In this document: one piece after another, positions 1-10,367 of the stretch
Numbering within the stretch: position 1 is the first letter of the stretch
How the letters are laid out: each line of letters opens with the position of its first letter
NCBI GenBank assembly: GCA_002205965.3
Contig: NADL03000069.1
Location: 310,001 to 374,000 of the forward strand
DNA: 64,000 nucleotides
DNA from: Kappaphycus alvarezii
Lineage: Eukaryota; Rhodophyta; Florideophyceae; Gigartinales; Solieriaceae
Direction of reading: 5' to 3'
Notes under the pieces: generated by a model
Databases searched by the model: none
What the model saw: the letters and a program-made list of their open reading frames with translations, nothing else
What the model was told of the DNA's origin: nothing
Position numbers and translations under genes: made by a program

Positions 1-228
1 CTCTCCAGACTCGTTTTAGATTCCCACCGCTGGGCAGTGTCAGGACGACGAAGTAAACTCCCCAATCAGTCCCCTGATATGTGCTCTGCGAAGACACGGA
101 GGGGGCGACAGTCTCGAACAGCATGTCTTGCGGCTGGCTTTACGCCAGTCATGGAAATTCGTCTGACTGGCGCTGAATACACAGACCTGGCTCAGCCCGT
201 CTCCGGAAATAAACCGTTTTAAATATCG
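1..228. other. Flank with no recognised gene
   Basis: I see no recognisable gene here. A 61-codon plus-strand open frame at 37-222 has no motif I know. The stretch ends at the 3' terminus of a minus-strand LINE-1 fragment. Confidence 0.4.
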
Positions 229-400
229 AGGGGGAAGTTTTGGGTGTTTTACTCTCCGAGGATATGTTCGACTCTTAACCTAAAGTACTCCAGACAACCA
301 CAATCGACTGAAAAGGGCATTCCGACACAGTAATTGGGGAGGAAACTACGCTGCCTCTCTAGAGAACTTTCTTTAGGCAGCAATCAAGGAGGTCGAATTT
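229..400 (-). repeat. LINE-1 3' end, 5'-truncated copy
   Basis: This is one of many copies of a short conserved 3' terminus. On the minus strand it runs from the last codons of the LINE-1 protein through a stop, then a 3' UTR of about 150 bp containing a TTTCAGTCGATTGTGGTTGT-like core. It ends in a tract reading AGAGTAAAACACCCAAAAC followed by TTCCCCC. The same order occurs near 10.42, 19.61, 20.94, 23.69, 31.46 and 36.72 kb. The copy is older than most, as judged by visible mismatches. 401-867 holds nothing else that I recognise. Confidence 0.7.
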
Positions 401-867
401 AAGTCTCGTGTGAGTAAAACACTAAAAATTTCTCCGCCTCTTGTTACCTCTCGTGTGTTGCAGACTTCTTGTGTGCGGCGCTGTGTACAGTTATAAGTTG
501 GCCCAGGTGGGGCAAGCCGGGTCCGGCTGAAGGGACTGTCAAATAGAGTGACTATAGTACAGTTGTAGTTTACTGTACTTACGAGAAATCGCGCGTCGTG
601 TACTACACGTGCATTGGACGGGCGGAATCTGTGACCGCTGAGGGTCAATAAATACCAGGCCGCTGAGGGCCGACGGAAGCCTTGAGAGAGGCATCATCGC
701 GACCAATTCTCACAATGTGGATGCAGTACCGTAATGGAGGATGTGCTCTTCGCAGAAAAAATCCATCAGGGGGAATTTTCCCCCATGATAGCAGTCGGGA
801 TGAGGATTATTTTAATGGATGGAAGATTTGGTCGGTTATGCGTTATGCGGGATTATTATGTACCTTT

Positions 868-1190
868 GGTACTTTAATTGGAAAATTATGGGTGAATATG
901 ATAAGGGGGGTTGAACGTGGCCTTGATCTGCCACTCCGGATAAGTCACGCGGTCACGGTTGCATCAATTGACTGTAAGCACCTTTTAGGAAGGCCACGTA
1001 GGCAGCTTACCGTTGTACACCCTACACTCGCTGCCGCGGCCGCATATGCTTCCTGGTTTCTACGTAGCAGCCGTACCGCTTGCGCAAGGGGACTTGGACC
1101 ACGATCAAGACCGGTTCAACAGGGCTATATAACCGCCAACTTGAAAACCTCTAGCGCAACTTCTGGTTCCTCAAGTCGTCGCTTGTTCTC
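868..1190 (+). repeat. A1 terminal direct repeat of the YR retrotransposon
   Basis: This 323-bp repeat is matched without visible difference at 5134-5456 (A2). It contains a TATATAA box and probably carries the promoter for the genomic transcript. It ends about 60 bp before the gag start codon. The long open frames that cross A1 and A2 in plus orientation are chance frames and have no gag or pol similarity. Confidence 0.85.
1126..1132 (+). promoter_or_regulatory. TATA box in A1 (also in A2 at 5392-5398)
   Basis: TATATAA lies about 125 bp upstream of the gag ATG, in a GC-moderate context. It is the only clear TATA motif between the left end and gag. It is inferred to drive the retrotransposon transcript. 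Confidence 0.5.
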
Positions 1191-1251
1191 ATCCCTCGAA
1201 CCAGCTCCAGACGAATCTGTCTAGGTCGACTATCACACTTGCACATCAACC

Positions 1252-2091
1252 ATGTCCCATGCCACCTCCTCTGAATCCTCGCAGTCCGACGCTTCTCGCC
1301 TCCATACCCTCGAGAACAAGGTCACCGGCATCGAAACCCAGCTCTCGCAGATTGTCAACTTGCTCCAAGCTTCCGCTGGACCGTCGAACCCTCCTGCCGC
1401 AGAGCCCGCCGCCGCCGCCGATTCAGATCCACCGGTATCTGATCCTACCGTCAAGCCCTCAACTGCCGCTGAGGCTTACAAAACGGGCGTTCTTCAGTTC
1501 ACACTGCCCACGCCCTCTGCAACCGCAGTTGCCGACACACTCGCTACCCGCCAGGAATACGCTGAGGTCGGCAAACTCAACAAGTACCAGCGTCCTAGCT
1601 CCGTCGCTCCCTATCCCGCCAAGAGGTTCATTCCGGAACCAGAAGGTCTTTTCGGTCGCATCAAGGCCGCTGACGTTCGTGACGGGTGGGAAGCGGAAGT
1701 ACTCTGGAACGTTGGGCACAACTGTGAGACCGCCATCGCCTGCGCTCACCGGGTCACCGAGGCCCTCCAGAACAAAGACATCTCAGCCGCTACTGAGTTC
1801 TTCTCTGTTCTACACCACTACTTGGAGGCCACTTACAGCCGCGTTCTGGAACGGACCGACTTCTTCACTGACTCTGTCGAGTCCGGAAAGTCCGAAGCCA
1901 TCCTGCTCCAGCGTTACCTTCGTGAAGACGACTACCCGTATTCTTCTGAGCTCTATCGCTCAACTAAGGCCAAGTTCGCTGAATTGCGCTCCCAGGCATA
2001 CGCTAAGGAGTTCAACAAACAGGCCGCTCAAGGCTCTCGACCTCGCAAGAATCAGTCCGGAAAAGGTTCCAAGGACTCTAAGTCCAACTAA
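1252..2091 (+). CDS. gag: Gag-like protein of the YR retrotransposon
   Basis: This is an intact 279-residue frame. Residues about 15-42 form a heptad-rich coiled coil (LENKVTGIETQLSQIVNLLQ). An alanine/proline-rich linker follows, then a mostly helical middle, then a basic serine/glycine/lysine-rich tail suited to binding nucleic acid. No zinc knuckle is visible. It follows A1 directly and is followed after 35 bp by the RT frame, the usual gag-pol order. The ATG at 1252 was chosen because the coiled coil starts shortly after it and the preceding sequence is leader. A 704-codon overlapping frame at 1259-3373 is not a gag product, although its last part carries real RNase H sequence. The assignment rests on position and composition rather than on a conserved gag motif. 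Confidence 0.7.
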   Translation: MSHATSSESSQSDASRLHTLENKVTGIETQLSQIVNLLQASAGPSNPPAAEPAAAADSDPPVSDPTVKPSTAAEAYKTGVLQFTLPTPSATAVADTLATRQEYAEVGKLNKYQRPSSVAPYPAKRFIPEPEGLFGRIKAADVRDGWEAEVLWNVGHNCETAIACAHRVTEALQNKDISAATEFFSVLHHYLEATYSRVLERTDFFTDSVESGKSEAILLQRYLREDDYPYSSELYRSTKAKFAELRSQAYAKEFNKQAAQGSRPRKNQSGKGSKDSKSN

Positions 2092-2126
2092 AGACGTCGC
2101 CTCCGCGACTCTTTCTTTCTGTCCCT

Positions 2127-4076
2127 ATGTCCCACGTCCTCTGGCGCAATACCCAGTGCGCCGCTCCCTTCTGGGCCGAAACCCTCGGCGCCTCGAAATT
2201 CCTCGTCCGCGCTTTACGGTTTGGGGTCTACGAAAAACCCATCACAACCTCCCTTTCACGCACAAAATTCCAACTCCCTCAAATCCCCATCGATCCCCAA
2301 GACCGGGAATTCTTCGATTCAGCAATATCGGATGCGCTCCACCGTCGCAGTTACGAAGAAATCTCCGAGTCGACCGCTCTTTCCTTACACCAAGCTGGCT
2401 TCCCTATCTCCAACGCCTTTGTGACAACTTCAGCGGAAAAGAAGCGGCTCGTGGTCAATCTTTCTCGGCAATCTACCCTATTTCGGGATATCCCCGTTCG
2501 CATGGAAACATTAGAAGGATTCGCACTGGACCTCCAGAAATCCGACATGATGTTTTCTTTCGATATCGCCAAAGGTTACCACCATTTCCGTCTACACCCC
2601 GATATTCGAAATTGGTTCGTGTTCAAAGTAGACCATCGCTACTTTCGCTGTGTTGCCCTCCCTTTCGGATGGAAACTCTCTCCCGCCTACTTCATCAAGT
2701 TCATGCGACCTTTCGTTCAATATGTCCGGGAAACCTTACGTCTCCGAATCCATCCCTACATGGACGACTTCTTGGTGGCTCTAAACCGTCCTTCACGCCT
2801 CAACAAGGCCCGCCGACAGATCGATTCTCTGCTCCGCTCGTGTGGACTTCAGAGAAAGGAGGACAAAGGTCACTGGGAAGGAACGAGGCAGATCGAGCAT
2901 TTGGGATTTCTAATCGATACAGACCCGCTAGTTTTGGGATTACGGCTCGAAGGATGGAAAAGTTGCGAGGTATTGCCCGGCAACTATTACGCCAAGCACG
3001 CCGCAATCGCCGACTAGTCGACGTATCACTGCTACGCCACTTCGCAGGCGTCGCTATCTCATGCTCGCTCGCTATGCCCCTCGCCCGGTTCTACACTCGA
3101 TCAATTTACGAGTCTCTCAAGACGAATCTGAGCAAGACGGGGAAACGCGTGAGGCTTCTACACGCCGCTCTTCGGGACCTGCGCTTCTGGAGGGACCTCA
3201 CTACCAATCCTCCAGAAAGGCCTATCGCTACCCCACCAACATTGGCCCTACACTCAGACGCGTCGACGGGAGTCGGACAGGGAGGAACATTGGGATCGGA
3301 TCTGAGGCCAGGGTACAGGGTTGTTGGGAGGCTCGCGGACTCTGGGACCCCGTACTGCGAGTCAAGCCAATAACTTTCTTGGAACTACGGGCCGTCACGG
3401 ACAATATTCGGGCCTTCGCGTCGTTGCTGAAGAACGGGACTCATCTCAAGATTTGGGAGGACAATCAGGCGGTGGTATCGATACTCAATGCGATGACCAC
3501 CAAGTCTCGGCCCTTAATGACAGAGCTCCGTTCGCTACACCGCTTGCTTCTCAAACTCGGGATCACCATCGAATCACAGTATCTGCCCTCGGCAGTCAAC
3601 CGTTTCGCCGACCGACTGTCACGCCTTCAGACACTCGACGATTGGAGGATCAATACCAAGCCCCTTCAGCCTCTACTCGAATCTTTCCCGCCAACAATCG
3701 ACAGATTCGCAGACAACACCAATCGGATCTGCAGGAGGTACAACAGCGAGTTTGCGTCTCCTGGCTCCCTCGCCGTAGACGCGCTCTCCCAGGATTGGAA
3801 ATCAGAAGTCAATTTTTGGAACCCGCCCTCAAGTTGATACCACTCGTCGTAGCCAAGATCATCAAGGAACAGGCCGCAGGAATCTTGGTCACGCCGTATT
3901 GGCCCGCTCAATCATGGTTTCTCAACCTGCGCCAACTGTCACGGCCACACGTATTCGCCGCCGACAACCTCTACCTACCGCCTCTGTGGGCTCCGCCGTC
4001 GATGCCCGTCCCACCGTGGAACATCGCCGTCTGGAAAATCTCGCAGAAGAAGCACGATCGCTACCGCTCGCAGTGA
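2127..4076 (+). pseudogene. pol: Pol of the YR retrotransposon: RT, RNase H and DIRS-type C-terminal domain, frameshifted
   Basis: The RT occupies 2127 to about 2950, with FSFDIAKGYHHFRLHPD and the catalytic YMDDFLVA box, typical of DIRS-group RTs. The reading then moves to a second frame (about 2950-3330), which carries the connection and the start of RNase H (LALHSDAS, first catalytic Asp). A third frame (to 3837) has the rest of RNase H (WEDNQAVVSILNA, NRFADRLSR). It continues into the domain with DWRINTKPLQ, DRFADNTN and WNPPSS that follows RNase H in DIRS and Ngaro elements. The last part (LIPLVVAKIIKEQAAGI) is in yet another frame and ends at 4076. At least three frame changes are needed, so the copy looks defective unless the shifts are assembly indels. 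Confidence 0.85.
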
Positions 4077-4146
4077 CTCTCCAGCAATCTGTGCTTACAG
4101 CGGCCGGGTTAGGGAATACTTCGGGGGGAATACTATTGCACGGATC

Positions 4147-5081
4147 ATGCCAAAGGCACGTACCCCAAACACCTGGCGCTCGAATGAGATACTATGGAAG
4201 AAATGGGTTACTTTTTGCTCCCAGGATGGAATCGACCCACTGGAGGGCTCCGAAGGTCCTTTACTTCGCTATCTGGGTTGGCTCTTTGATGAATCTCGTG
4301 TAAGTGCTGGATCAGTTCGTAACTATCTCTCCGCGGTTACAACTGCTCACACCAGGATTGGTCGCCCCCTCACTCTCACCCTTTGATACAGCTCGCAGTA
4401 ACTGCATATCAGCAAGCCGATTTGGAACGCAAAATCATAACCGACCCGGAAGCCTCTAAGGAACGTCGCGCTTTGCCAAGCTCGGTGGCCCGCCAAATCT
4501 TCCAAGCCGCCATGACTTCTCCAACGACAGATTTGGAATTTCTACGAAATTCTTGCGCAATACTCGTGAGCTACGTGTTCTTCGAGCGGGGCGAAGCTGG
4601 GATATCCTTGCTACTGGACAACATTGCTGTCAACGCTCAATCTATCGATATCGCAATAGCGCTCCGCAAGAACAAGCAACGGGTTTCGCACACGCTCTCC
4701 TACCGTCGGAATTCAAACTGTTCGGAAAGTCTGATTGATTTGGTGCTTCGTTATGATGTTCTACGCCGTGGGAATACTTCTAAATCGCGCTATTATTGGG
4801 CTTTACCGGGTACTCGCTTGTCTACTAGCGCACGCACCCTATCTATCTGGATTTCTTCTACGCTCTCTCGTCTGAAAATAACCCCACCACCGCAGGTTAC
4901 TTGGTCCTCACACTCTCTACGTATGGGCGCTGCATCTGAAAGCGCAGCGATCGGGGTCCAAGAATACCGTATCCTCATCTGGGGTGATTGGTCAGCCGGC
5001 AGAACGTTTCGAGAATCGTATTTGGATGGAAGAGTGCAACCGTGTGAAGATTCGTATTTCTTCTTCGGCCACTTGTTGTAA
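4147..5081 (+). pseudogene. Tyrosine recombinase of the YR retrotransposon, split in two frames
   Basis: The recombinase inserts the circular DNA copy without a target-site duplication. The N-terminal SAM-like domain is at 4147-4386 (LRYLGWLFDESRVSAGSVRN). The catalytic domain is at 4383-5081. Candidate catalytic residues are present: an Arg in FFERGEA, the HxxR pair in SSHSLRMGAAS, a Trp in IWGDWSAGRT and the Tyr nucleophile in RESYLDGR. The two halves overlap by four bases in different frames, so a single indel near 4380 separates them. Apart from that the catalytic core looks complete. It is the last gene before the B1-A2-B2 repeats, as in PAT and Ngaro elements. Confidence 0.85.
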
Positions 5082-5095
5082 CCGCAGTCTCGAAG

Positions 5096-5566
5096 CAAAT
5101 CCTTTGAATTTGGTTTTTCTCTATGTTTAATTCGGTACTTTAATTGGAAAATTATGGGTGAATATGATAAGGGGGGTTGAACGTGGCCTTGATCTGCCAC
5201 TCCGGATAAGTCACGCGGTCACGGTTGCATCAATTGACTGTAAGCACCTTTTAGGAAGGCCACGTAGGCAGCTTACCGTTGTACACCCTACACTCGCTGC
5301 CGCGGCCGCATATGCTTCCTGGTTTCTACGTAGCAGCCGTACCGCTTGCGCAAGGGGACTTGGACCACGATCAAGACCGGTTCAACAGGGCTATATAACC
5401 GCCAACTTGAAAACCTCTAGCGCAACTTCTGGTTCCTCAAGTCGTCGCTTGTTCTCCCGCCTCCCGCCCTCCATTCATCCTTCATGGCCCATTCACAAGT
5501 CATCGTTGTTCTTTGTTTCATTTGTTTGAATCCTTTGAGTATTGTTTTCTTTACACGTGTCGAATC
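5096..5566 (+). repeat. Right-end repeat block B1-A2-B2 of the YR retrotransposon
   Basis: A2 (5134-5456) matches A1 without visible difference. B1 (5096-5133) reads AATCCTTTGAATTTGG then TTTTTCTCTATGTTTAATTC. A related stretch at 5528-5566 starts AATCCTTTGAGTATTG and ends GAATC, which I take as B2. The A1...B1-A2-B2 order is the split-direct-repeat layout known in this class. B1/B2 similarity is modest by eye, so B2 is less secure than A2. Confidence 0.6.
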
Positions 5567-6211
5567 AAAATTGTGCGTCCTTCGGTCGCTCAGTGCATTG
5601 TGATTTGAAATATCGTGTCATTTGGATATTATGGTTTCTTTCATTTCGATATCATACCTCGCATCATTAATCGCTCTCAAGTTCGCTTGCAGGAGTATCG
5701 CTTTCGCAACACGTCAACCGGACAAGTCGTAAGCTTCCGCAAGACAGAAATCTTCTATGAGGGTGCTAAATTAGTGGTCAACCGATTTCTCGGTTCTCTG
5801 AACGAAGATCGCCACGAGAAGGCTTTAGCGTGAAATTCATGTTACAGAGACGGGCCGATCGGCCCGCGACAGATGAAGGCACTTGCGTACCTCCGATCCA
5901 CCCTCGTGAGAGAATGGACACCTCAAGATGACTGTCACATCTCGTGAAATCTGGGACTGACGATACCTCAATTTTTAGCGTGATTTGGGATGGGACGCTA
6001 GCACCCTAACCATCTCATGGAAATCGTCTTTTCCAAAATTTGACTCACCTAACCCTCTTAGTTTCGCCATCCCTGTCGAGACGGCTACTGACGACGTATG
6101 CGACGAGAACGCGGGGTATGTTATACGTCATGTTTTAGCTATTTTACCTTTAGTGAATCTAGTAAATGTGTTTGTGTTTCTCTATGTTTAATTCACTTAT
6201 GTTATCGAATA
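5567..6211 (+). other. Spacer between YR element and LINE-2; unassigned open frame
   Basis: A 72-codon open frame at 5615-5833 (containing NEDRHEKALA) has no motif I recognise and could be a fragment of a host or element gene. At 6177-6194 the 18-base string TTTCTCTATGTTTAATTC exactly repeats the end of B1. Otherwise nothing is recognisable. Confidence 0.3.
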
Positions 6212-7140
6212 TACTGTACTGTCCGGCGAAAAGCTCAGTCTGCGATCACAACTAAACTCATGCTATCGAAGTCCGATAGGTTGTTGTTGTCCGCGGCAGC
6301 ACACGACCGAGCACGGCTCTCTCCGTGCGCACATCCTCCCCCTCATCTGTTTTCTCTTCGTTTCCTCATGCCCACCGCGGTACGTACATGTCCTGTTCTA
6401 CGTGGAAAGTCGCTCTGGCTCTACGTCTTGGCATCGCGCTTTTCCCGGGATCTTTCTCGCTGTCCGGTCTGCTCCCGGCGCTCGGCCGACATCGCACCCG
6501 TCTTAGATCCAAGAAGTCAACACGCGTTGACTTGCAAATACGAAGATGGAATGACTCGTCGACATCACGTCCTCCGCAACGTTCTTGCCCGTTACTGTAA
6601 GGAAGTTGGGATCGTCACCCTCGTCGAGCATCCGCTCCTCTACCAGGTTCCCAACTCGTCTGGGACTCGGAGTCCCCCGCGTTACGAATGGACATTTATT
6701 TACCCGCTGCATACGGGCTTCACAGTACTGATATCGCCGTCGACGTTACTGTTGCCCACCCCTCCGCACGCCGCCACATTTCGCCAAGTCCGGTTACTGC
6801 AGGCTCTGCCGCAACACTCGCAGAAATCGAGAAACATGTTCATTACGGCACTTTCTGCAACCAAAACGATATCCTCCTCTCCCCGTCGGGATTGATATCT
6901 ATGGCTCCTTGGGCGAAGACGGCAAGGGTTTTTTCCGCCGCCTTGCTTCCTTCGCTCCTTCCCGTCGCGGTTCCTCCCCTCGGCAGGAGCTCGGTGACTT
7001 CGTTACCCGTTTTGCATTTAGTCTCCAAGTAATGCAGGCGCGACAGGTTTCCACCCGCCGTACGCATCCGTAGTTAATTTATGAATACCCTCCGCACGCT
7101 TCTGTGCAACATTGTACAACCCATAAAGATTTACCACCAC
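6212..7140 (+). pseudogene. LINE-2 3' part: CCHC finger, restriction-like endonuclease and 3' UTR
   Basis: This is a 5'-truncated copy of a LINE whose protein ends in a CCHC finger (CPVCSRRSADI...HALTC at about 6460-6535) and a restriction-like nuclease core (DIYLPAAYGL then DIAVDVTVAHP at about 6690-6760). Such proteins nick the target for target-primed reverse transcription. The frame changes near 6690. The coding end reads RQVSTRRTHP with a stop at 7071-7073. The 3' UTR ends in CATAAAGATTTACCACC. The copies at 35.9, 38.1, 40.2, 42.5-44.9 and 56.2 kb share the same protein and UTR. Reverse transcriptase is missing here. Confidence 0.8.
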
Positions 7141-7142
7141 CA

Positions 7143-7188
7143 CTGCATAGTATCTTCCAAGAGAAAACACCCAAACCTTTCTCCCTTA
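7143..7188 (+). repeat. LINE-1 3' terminus directly after the LINE-2 tail
   Basis: TATCTTCCAAGAG followed by AAAACACCCAAACC and a C-rich end is the LINE-1 3' terminus. It abuts the LINE-2 3' end within a few bases, so one element appears to have inserted at the end of the other. Confidence 0.65.
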
Positions 7189-8149
7189 TGTTTCCAACAT
7201 TATACATTGTACTGCAGTGGATAAGAATGGGGTTTACTGTGACAGAGAAGCGGGCTCATCGCAGAATGAATCATATTGACTCCCAGATCTGTAAGTAATA
7301 AACTGTAGTGTCAGTAAAGATAGTACATTGGGCCGCAAACGCAGACGCCTTAAAATGAATGAAGACACAAAGATACGTCATGGTGTCTCATGGACGCAGT
7401 CGTAAATATTTACAATAAGCACTCTGAAAATGGAGTTTATGTTGATGTTATCATGACAGCAAATGGGCCCTTCGCAGTGTCAGTAGTAGTGATTCTAATC
7501 TGTATGCTTCATTTATGCATACACAAATTGAGAGCCTTCCACACCGGTCAATCTTTAAGTGCACCCTCGAACTTTTCCATACGCAAATCCACGGAGGATA
7601 GCAGAATATTTCCACTGCGTAAGTATTCATATAATGTTTCTATGGCCAATTCAGTCAACTCTCTATATTCGTACCATATATTTGCGGTAGACAGATTCGA
7701 TGTTCACATGACGAGTATTGCTCAGAGAGAGTTTCATGCTTGGATTATCACGAGCACACCTTTCTGTTTACAAGAAATGACTACTTGGTGGTAGAACGGA
7801 AATAATTTTTTAGTATCAACTGCATCTGAGCGGCACACTGACTGGTCCAACTATTAAGTACATACTGAATGCATAAACTTCTTTCTTCAGATTAGAGCAG
7901 TGGCATCTGCACCTGCTGCAACAGTTTAGGAATGTCCTTGCTGCCATAAAAGTTGAGTGTGTTTCAGCCAGCATGGGTCCTACAGTAAATGAACCCCTCG
8001 TTTTTCCCTCTTTGAAATGTATGAGACCATATGACTCTTCGGCATTGCTGATTGCCCCCAGTTGCAGGCGTGCTTTCTAGGCGTTGAAACTGCCGTCAAA
8101 TGTGAAATATTGACTTCCGCGTGATCTTGCACCAGCCAAATGGATAGAT
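7189..8149 (+). other. Unassigned region with a 134-codon frame
   Basis: The longest frame, 7390-7794, would encode 134 residues with one hydrophobic segment (SVVVILICMLHLCI) that could cross a membrane. I recognise no family, and the base composition does not differ from its surroundings. No neighbouring exon or promoter is evident. Treat it as a hypothetical frame. Confidence 0.25.
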
Positions 8150-8245
8150 CGAATACATCTTCCAACAGTAGAAACACCCAAAATTGTCCCCTATTCAAAG
8201 GGGGAAATGTTTGGGTGGTTTACATTTGAAAGATAATTTCGCCTT
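8150..8245. repeat. Two LINE-1 3' termini in tail-to-tail inverted arrangement
   Basis: A plus-strand terminus (ACATCTTCCAACAGTAG to AATTGTCCCC) is followed after about 8 bp by a minus-strand terminus (GGGGGAAATGTTTGGGTGG to GAAAGATAA). The two 3' ends face each other. The same geometry recurs near 17.2 kb. Confidence 0.65.
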
Positions 8246-8585
8246 ATCTATTGCCCTATTCAAATGCCATCTCTTAATGTACGAACTTGTTCTTCTGCTG
8301 AATTCTGTGGCCCATTCGGCTCGTTTTTGCTCAAGGTTGATATCCAGGATTTTGAGATTGTTGAAATGAGATTTCTGTTGTGCAATTAAGCTCACCGAAA
8401 GCAGTACAGCAGCTGGTCATTGGACGCATTTGAGAGGAGCTCATACTCGGAATTGAACCACGGTGTGCAAAACTGATGTTAGCACACCGCAGTTTGTTTG
8501 TAGATGGTAGCACATACACCCTTCTCCCTCAGGGAACAGCTGACCATATTTTTCATGCATTAAAAACACCCCAAATTTCCCCCCG
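8246..8585 (+). repeat. Degenerate sequence ending in a second-type LINE-1 3' terminus
   Basis: The last 70 bp read CAGGGAACAGCTGACCATAT, then AAAAACACCCCAAATTTCCC. The same end is present at 15,850-15,915 and in part at 21,100-21,126, so it defines a subfamily. No coding sequence is recognisable upstream to 8246. Confidence 0.5.
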
Positions 8586-8899
8586 TGCAAGGAAACCCTT
8601 TAGGATTCTTCACTGCTTAGAGAAACCGACGGCTGTTTCCGTAACGAGCATGACGGGCATATCTGGGCACAAAGAACGACCATGACGGGACTCTCTTACA
8701 ATAACGGTGGAAAACCAGCAGTAATACGCACTTCATAAGGCGAAACGGCGACCGCAGCGCTTTTCTGGGTGATGAGAAAAGATCGTATCCGTCCGAAGGT
8801 CTACTTCAACTTGTATGGTAGTGTTATCTGTACAATTCCTTTTAAGAGAGCGGACTGCTTAGAACATTGTGGAGATGTGGATGAGAAGGTGCGAACCGA
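8586..8899. other. No recognisable feature
   Basis: Nothing is recognised apart from a possible but unconvincing left boundary of the LTR that follows. Confidence 0.3.
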
Positions 8900-10367
8900 T
8901 CAGCCACGGGGGTTGTTAGCTAAAGCGGCGACGATGCTCTGAGACAGCAATATGTTGCACTGAGTGCAATTCGCGTCACTAAAGTAGTTGTCAGCGCTAT
9001 AAGTAGTTACGAGCCCTCTGATGATGAAAAAGAAAGAGAGGGTGATGACCACGGTTAAAAGGGCTGAAAGAGATTATAAATGGGGCAGGATCTACGACCG
9101 GTGCTCTCTGACCACCGAAGGAAAAATTTTCTTAGTTCTGGAGTTGACTCTTAACTTTCTAATTACTTGAGACTTGACTTGAAGTTTTCTGCCAACTTGC
9201 TTGACCTGCACATAAGTAAGCAGTTTAAACAGCTTATATAGACTTTTTAGCGGGCCCTTATGTCTAAAAGATAAACCCAGTACCTCAAATTGCATCAAAT
9301 GGAATCGAGTGAGCGGAAATACTAAAAGCAAATACTAACAGGATAAGTATTTATATTACCTCTTCATAATCTTAGTCCTCGAGATCACAGCAAAAAATTC
9401 TTCCAAAATATCCATACTCTCAATAAAGTCCCTTTAAATCCCATTGAATGGCTTCAGAATGATCTAATAATTCCCCACAAAAATCAAGCTCCTCGAAGCT
9501 CTCATCATAACCTTCCAACTCCTCTTTATCGCCATCAGAGGATTTATAATAGCTATTAATCCCTTAATCTCTCCTCTAGCCTGCGCAAACAGCTCACTTT
9601 CCTTTTCAGACTAGTAATTCCCATGGTTTTACTCTGCTTCTCCATCTTCCTAACCTTCCACATCAGCCTCAGCCTCCTTCTCTTCTACCTCCACCTCTGA
9701 ATCTACTTCCTCCACCTCCTCTGACTCCTCTGCTTCGTCGAATCAGTGCCAGGAGATCCATTCCCGAACACGTTCCGGTCAAATAATCTCCAATAACCAT
9801 CATAACCGGTTAGTCCATTGTAAATCAAGGCGAAAACGTTGGGAGGGGGCGGTGGGCTCTAAATGACTGAGCGATAGTAAGGAACATGTGTAGGCTGTTC
9901 ATGCTGAGGTAAAAGAGAATGTGAGCCGACAGCGGGGTTGACAGCGGGGTTTTTGCCTAAAATTTGTTGATGTAGAACTTTAAATAGGGCGATGTCTTGG
10001 AAAGATTTCACTGCCCTGGACCAATAATAGATTTGAGGTGAATAAATTCCTCTACTTTGCATTTGCACGCAATCAGGGCAACAACAAAAAATCAGCTTAA
10101 AAAAATATTGGAACTTAATTTGGAGGAAGAAGCGGATCAGAAATCCAAAGTTTTCTTTTCTGAGAGAGGAAGACCAAAAACCTCAGAGATAAAATGGAAA
10201 TGGAGTTCTACAGTGATTTTGGATTCGTAGGGGGAAGTGGTTTCAGGATTTCTTTCTTTAAAATAGTTTGGAAGAGTTATGTTCAAAATAAGAGGTCAGA
10301 GACGAAGAGGACAGAAGTTTGTGGAGAGAACTGCTTTTCTACAGAAAGGACCATTTTTATATCAACA
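8900..10367 (-). mobile_element. LTR copy A of the U3-gene LTR family, minus strand
   Basis: Read on the minus strand, the copy begins TGTTGATATAAAAATGGTCC, matching the start of the complete copy at 48,293. It continues through a TATTTAAA box (9979-9986), a decayed coding region, an LTR TATA box (TATATAAG at 9233-9240) and the conserved R/U5 block with AGGTCAAGCAAGTTGGCAGA. The right edge, 10,367, is supported by alignment of the first 20 bases. The left edge is not resolved. The copy is old and the U5 end is poorly conserved. No internal retroviral-type genes adjoin it, so it is probably a solo LTR. Confidence 0.65.
9440..9902 (-). pseudogene. U3 gene of LTR copy A, decayed
   Basis: The start codon at 9902-9900 opens MNSLHMFLTIAQSFRAHRPL. 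This lines up with the starts at 30,312 and 48,746 (M-x-N-L-R-P ... I-T/S-K-S ... RP-L-N). Further on, GLTGYDGY corresponds to GPTDYDDY in copy B, followed by a glutamate-rich stretch. Several stops and frame changes interrupt it. TATTTAAA sits about 77 bp upstream of the ATG, as in the other copies. Confidence 0.55.

Larger units (their letters stand above)
868..5566 (+). mobile_element. Tyrosine-recombinase (DIRS/Ngaro/PAT-like) retrotransposon
   Basis: The element carries, in order, a gag-like gene, reverse transcriptase, RNase H, the extra domain found downstream of RNase H in DIRS-group polyproteins, and a tyrosine recombinase. There is no DDE integrase or protease. The ends are split direct repeats in the order A1, genes, B1, A2, B2. 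A1 (868-1190) and A2 (5134-5456) look identical over 323 bp. B1 (5096-5133) and B2 (5528-5566) are similar only. This order is known from the PAT and Ngaro groups, which integrate through a circular intermediate by site-specific recombination. gag is open, but pol and the recombinase carry frame changes. The outer ends are less certain than the A repeats. Confidence 0.85.

Noticed and set aside
682..1224. 180-codon frame over A1 and the matching frame over A2 (5158-5529)
   Set aside because: The two are the same because the repeats are the same; no protein motif, and it crosses the presumed promoter.
1259..3373. 704-codon open frame overlapping gag
   Set aside because: It overlaps gag in another frame, with Pro/Ser/Arg-rich composition from the codon bias of the real frame. 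Only its last ~130 codons (RNase H region) are real, and these are included in pol.
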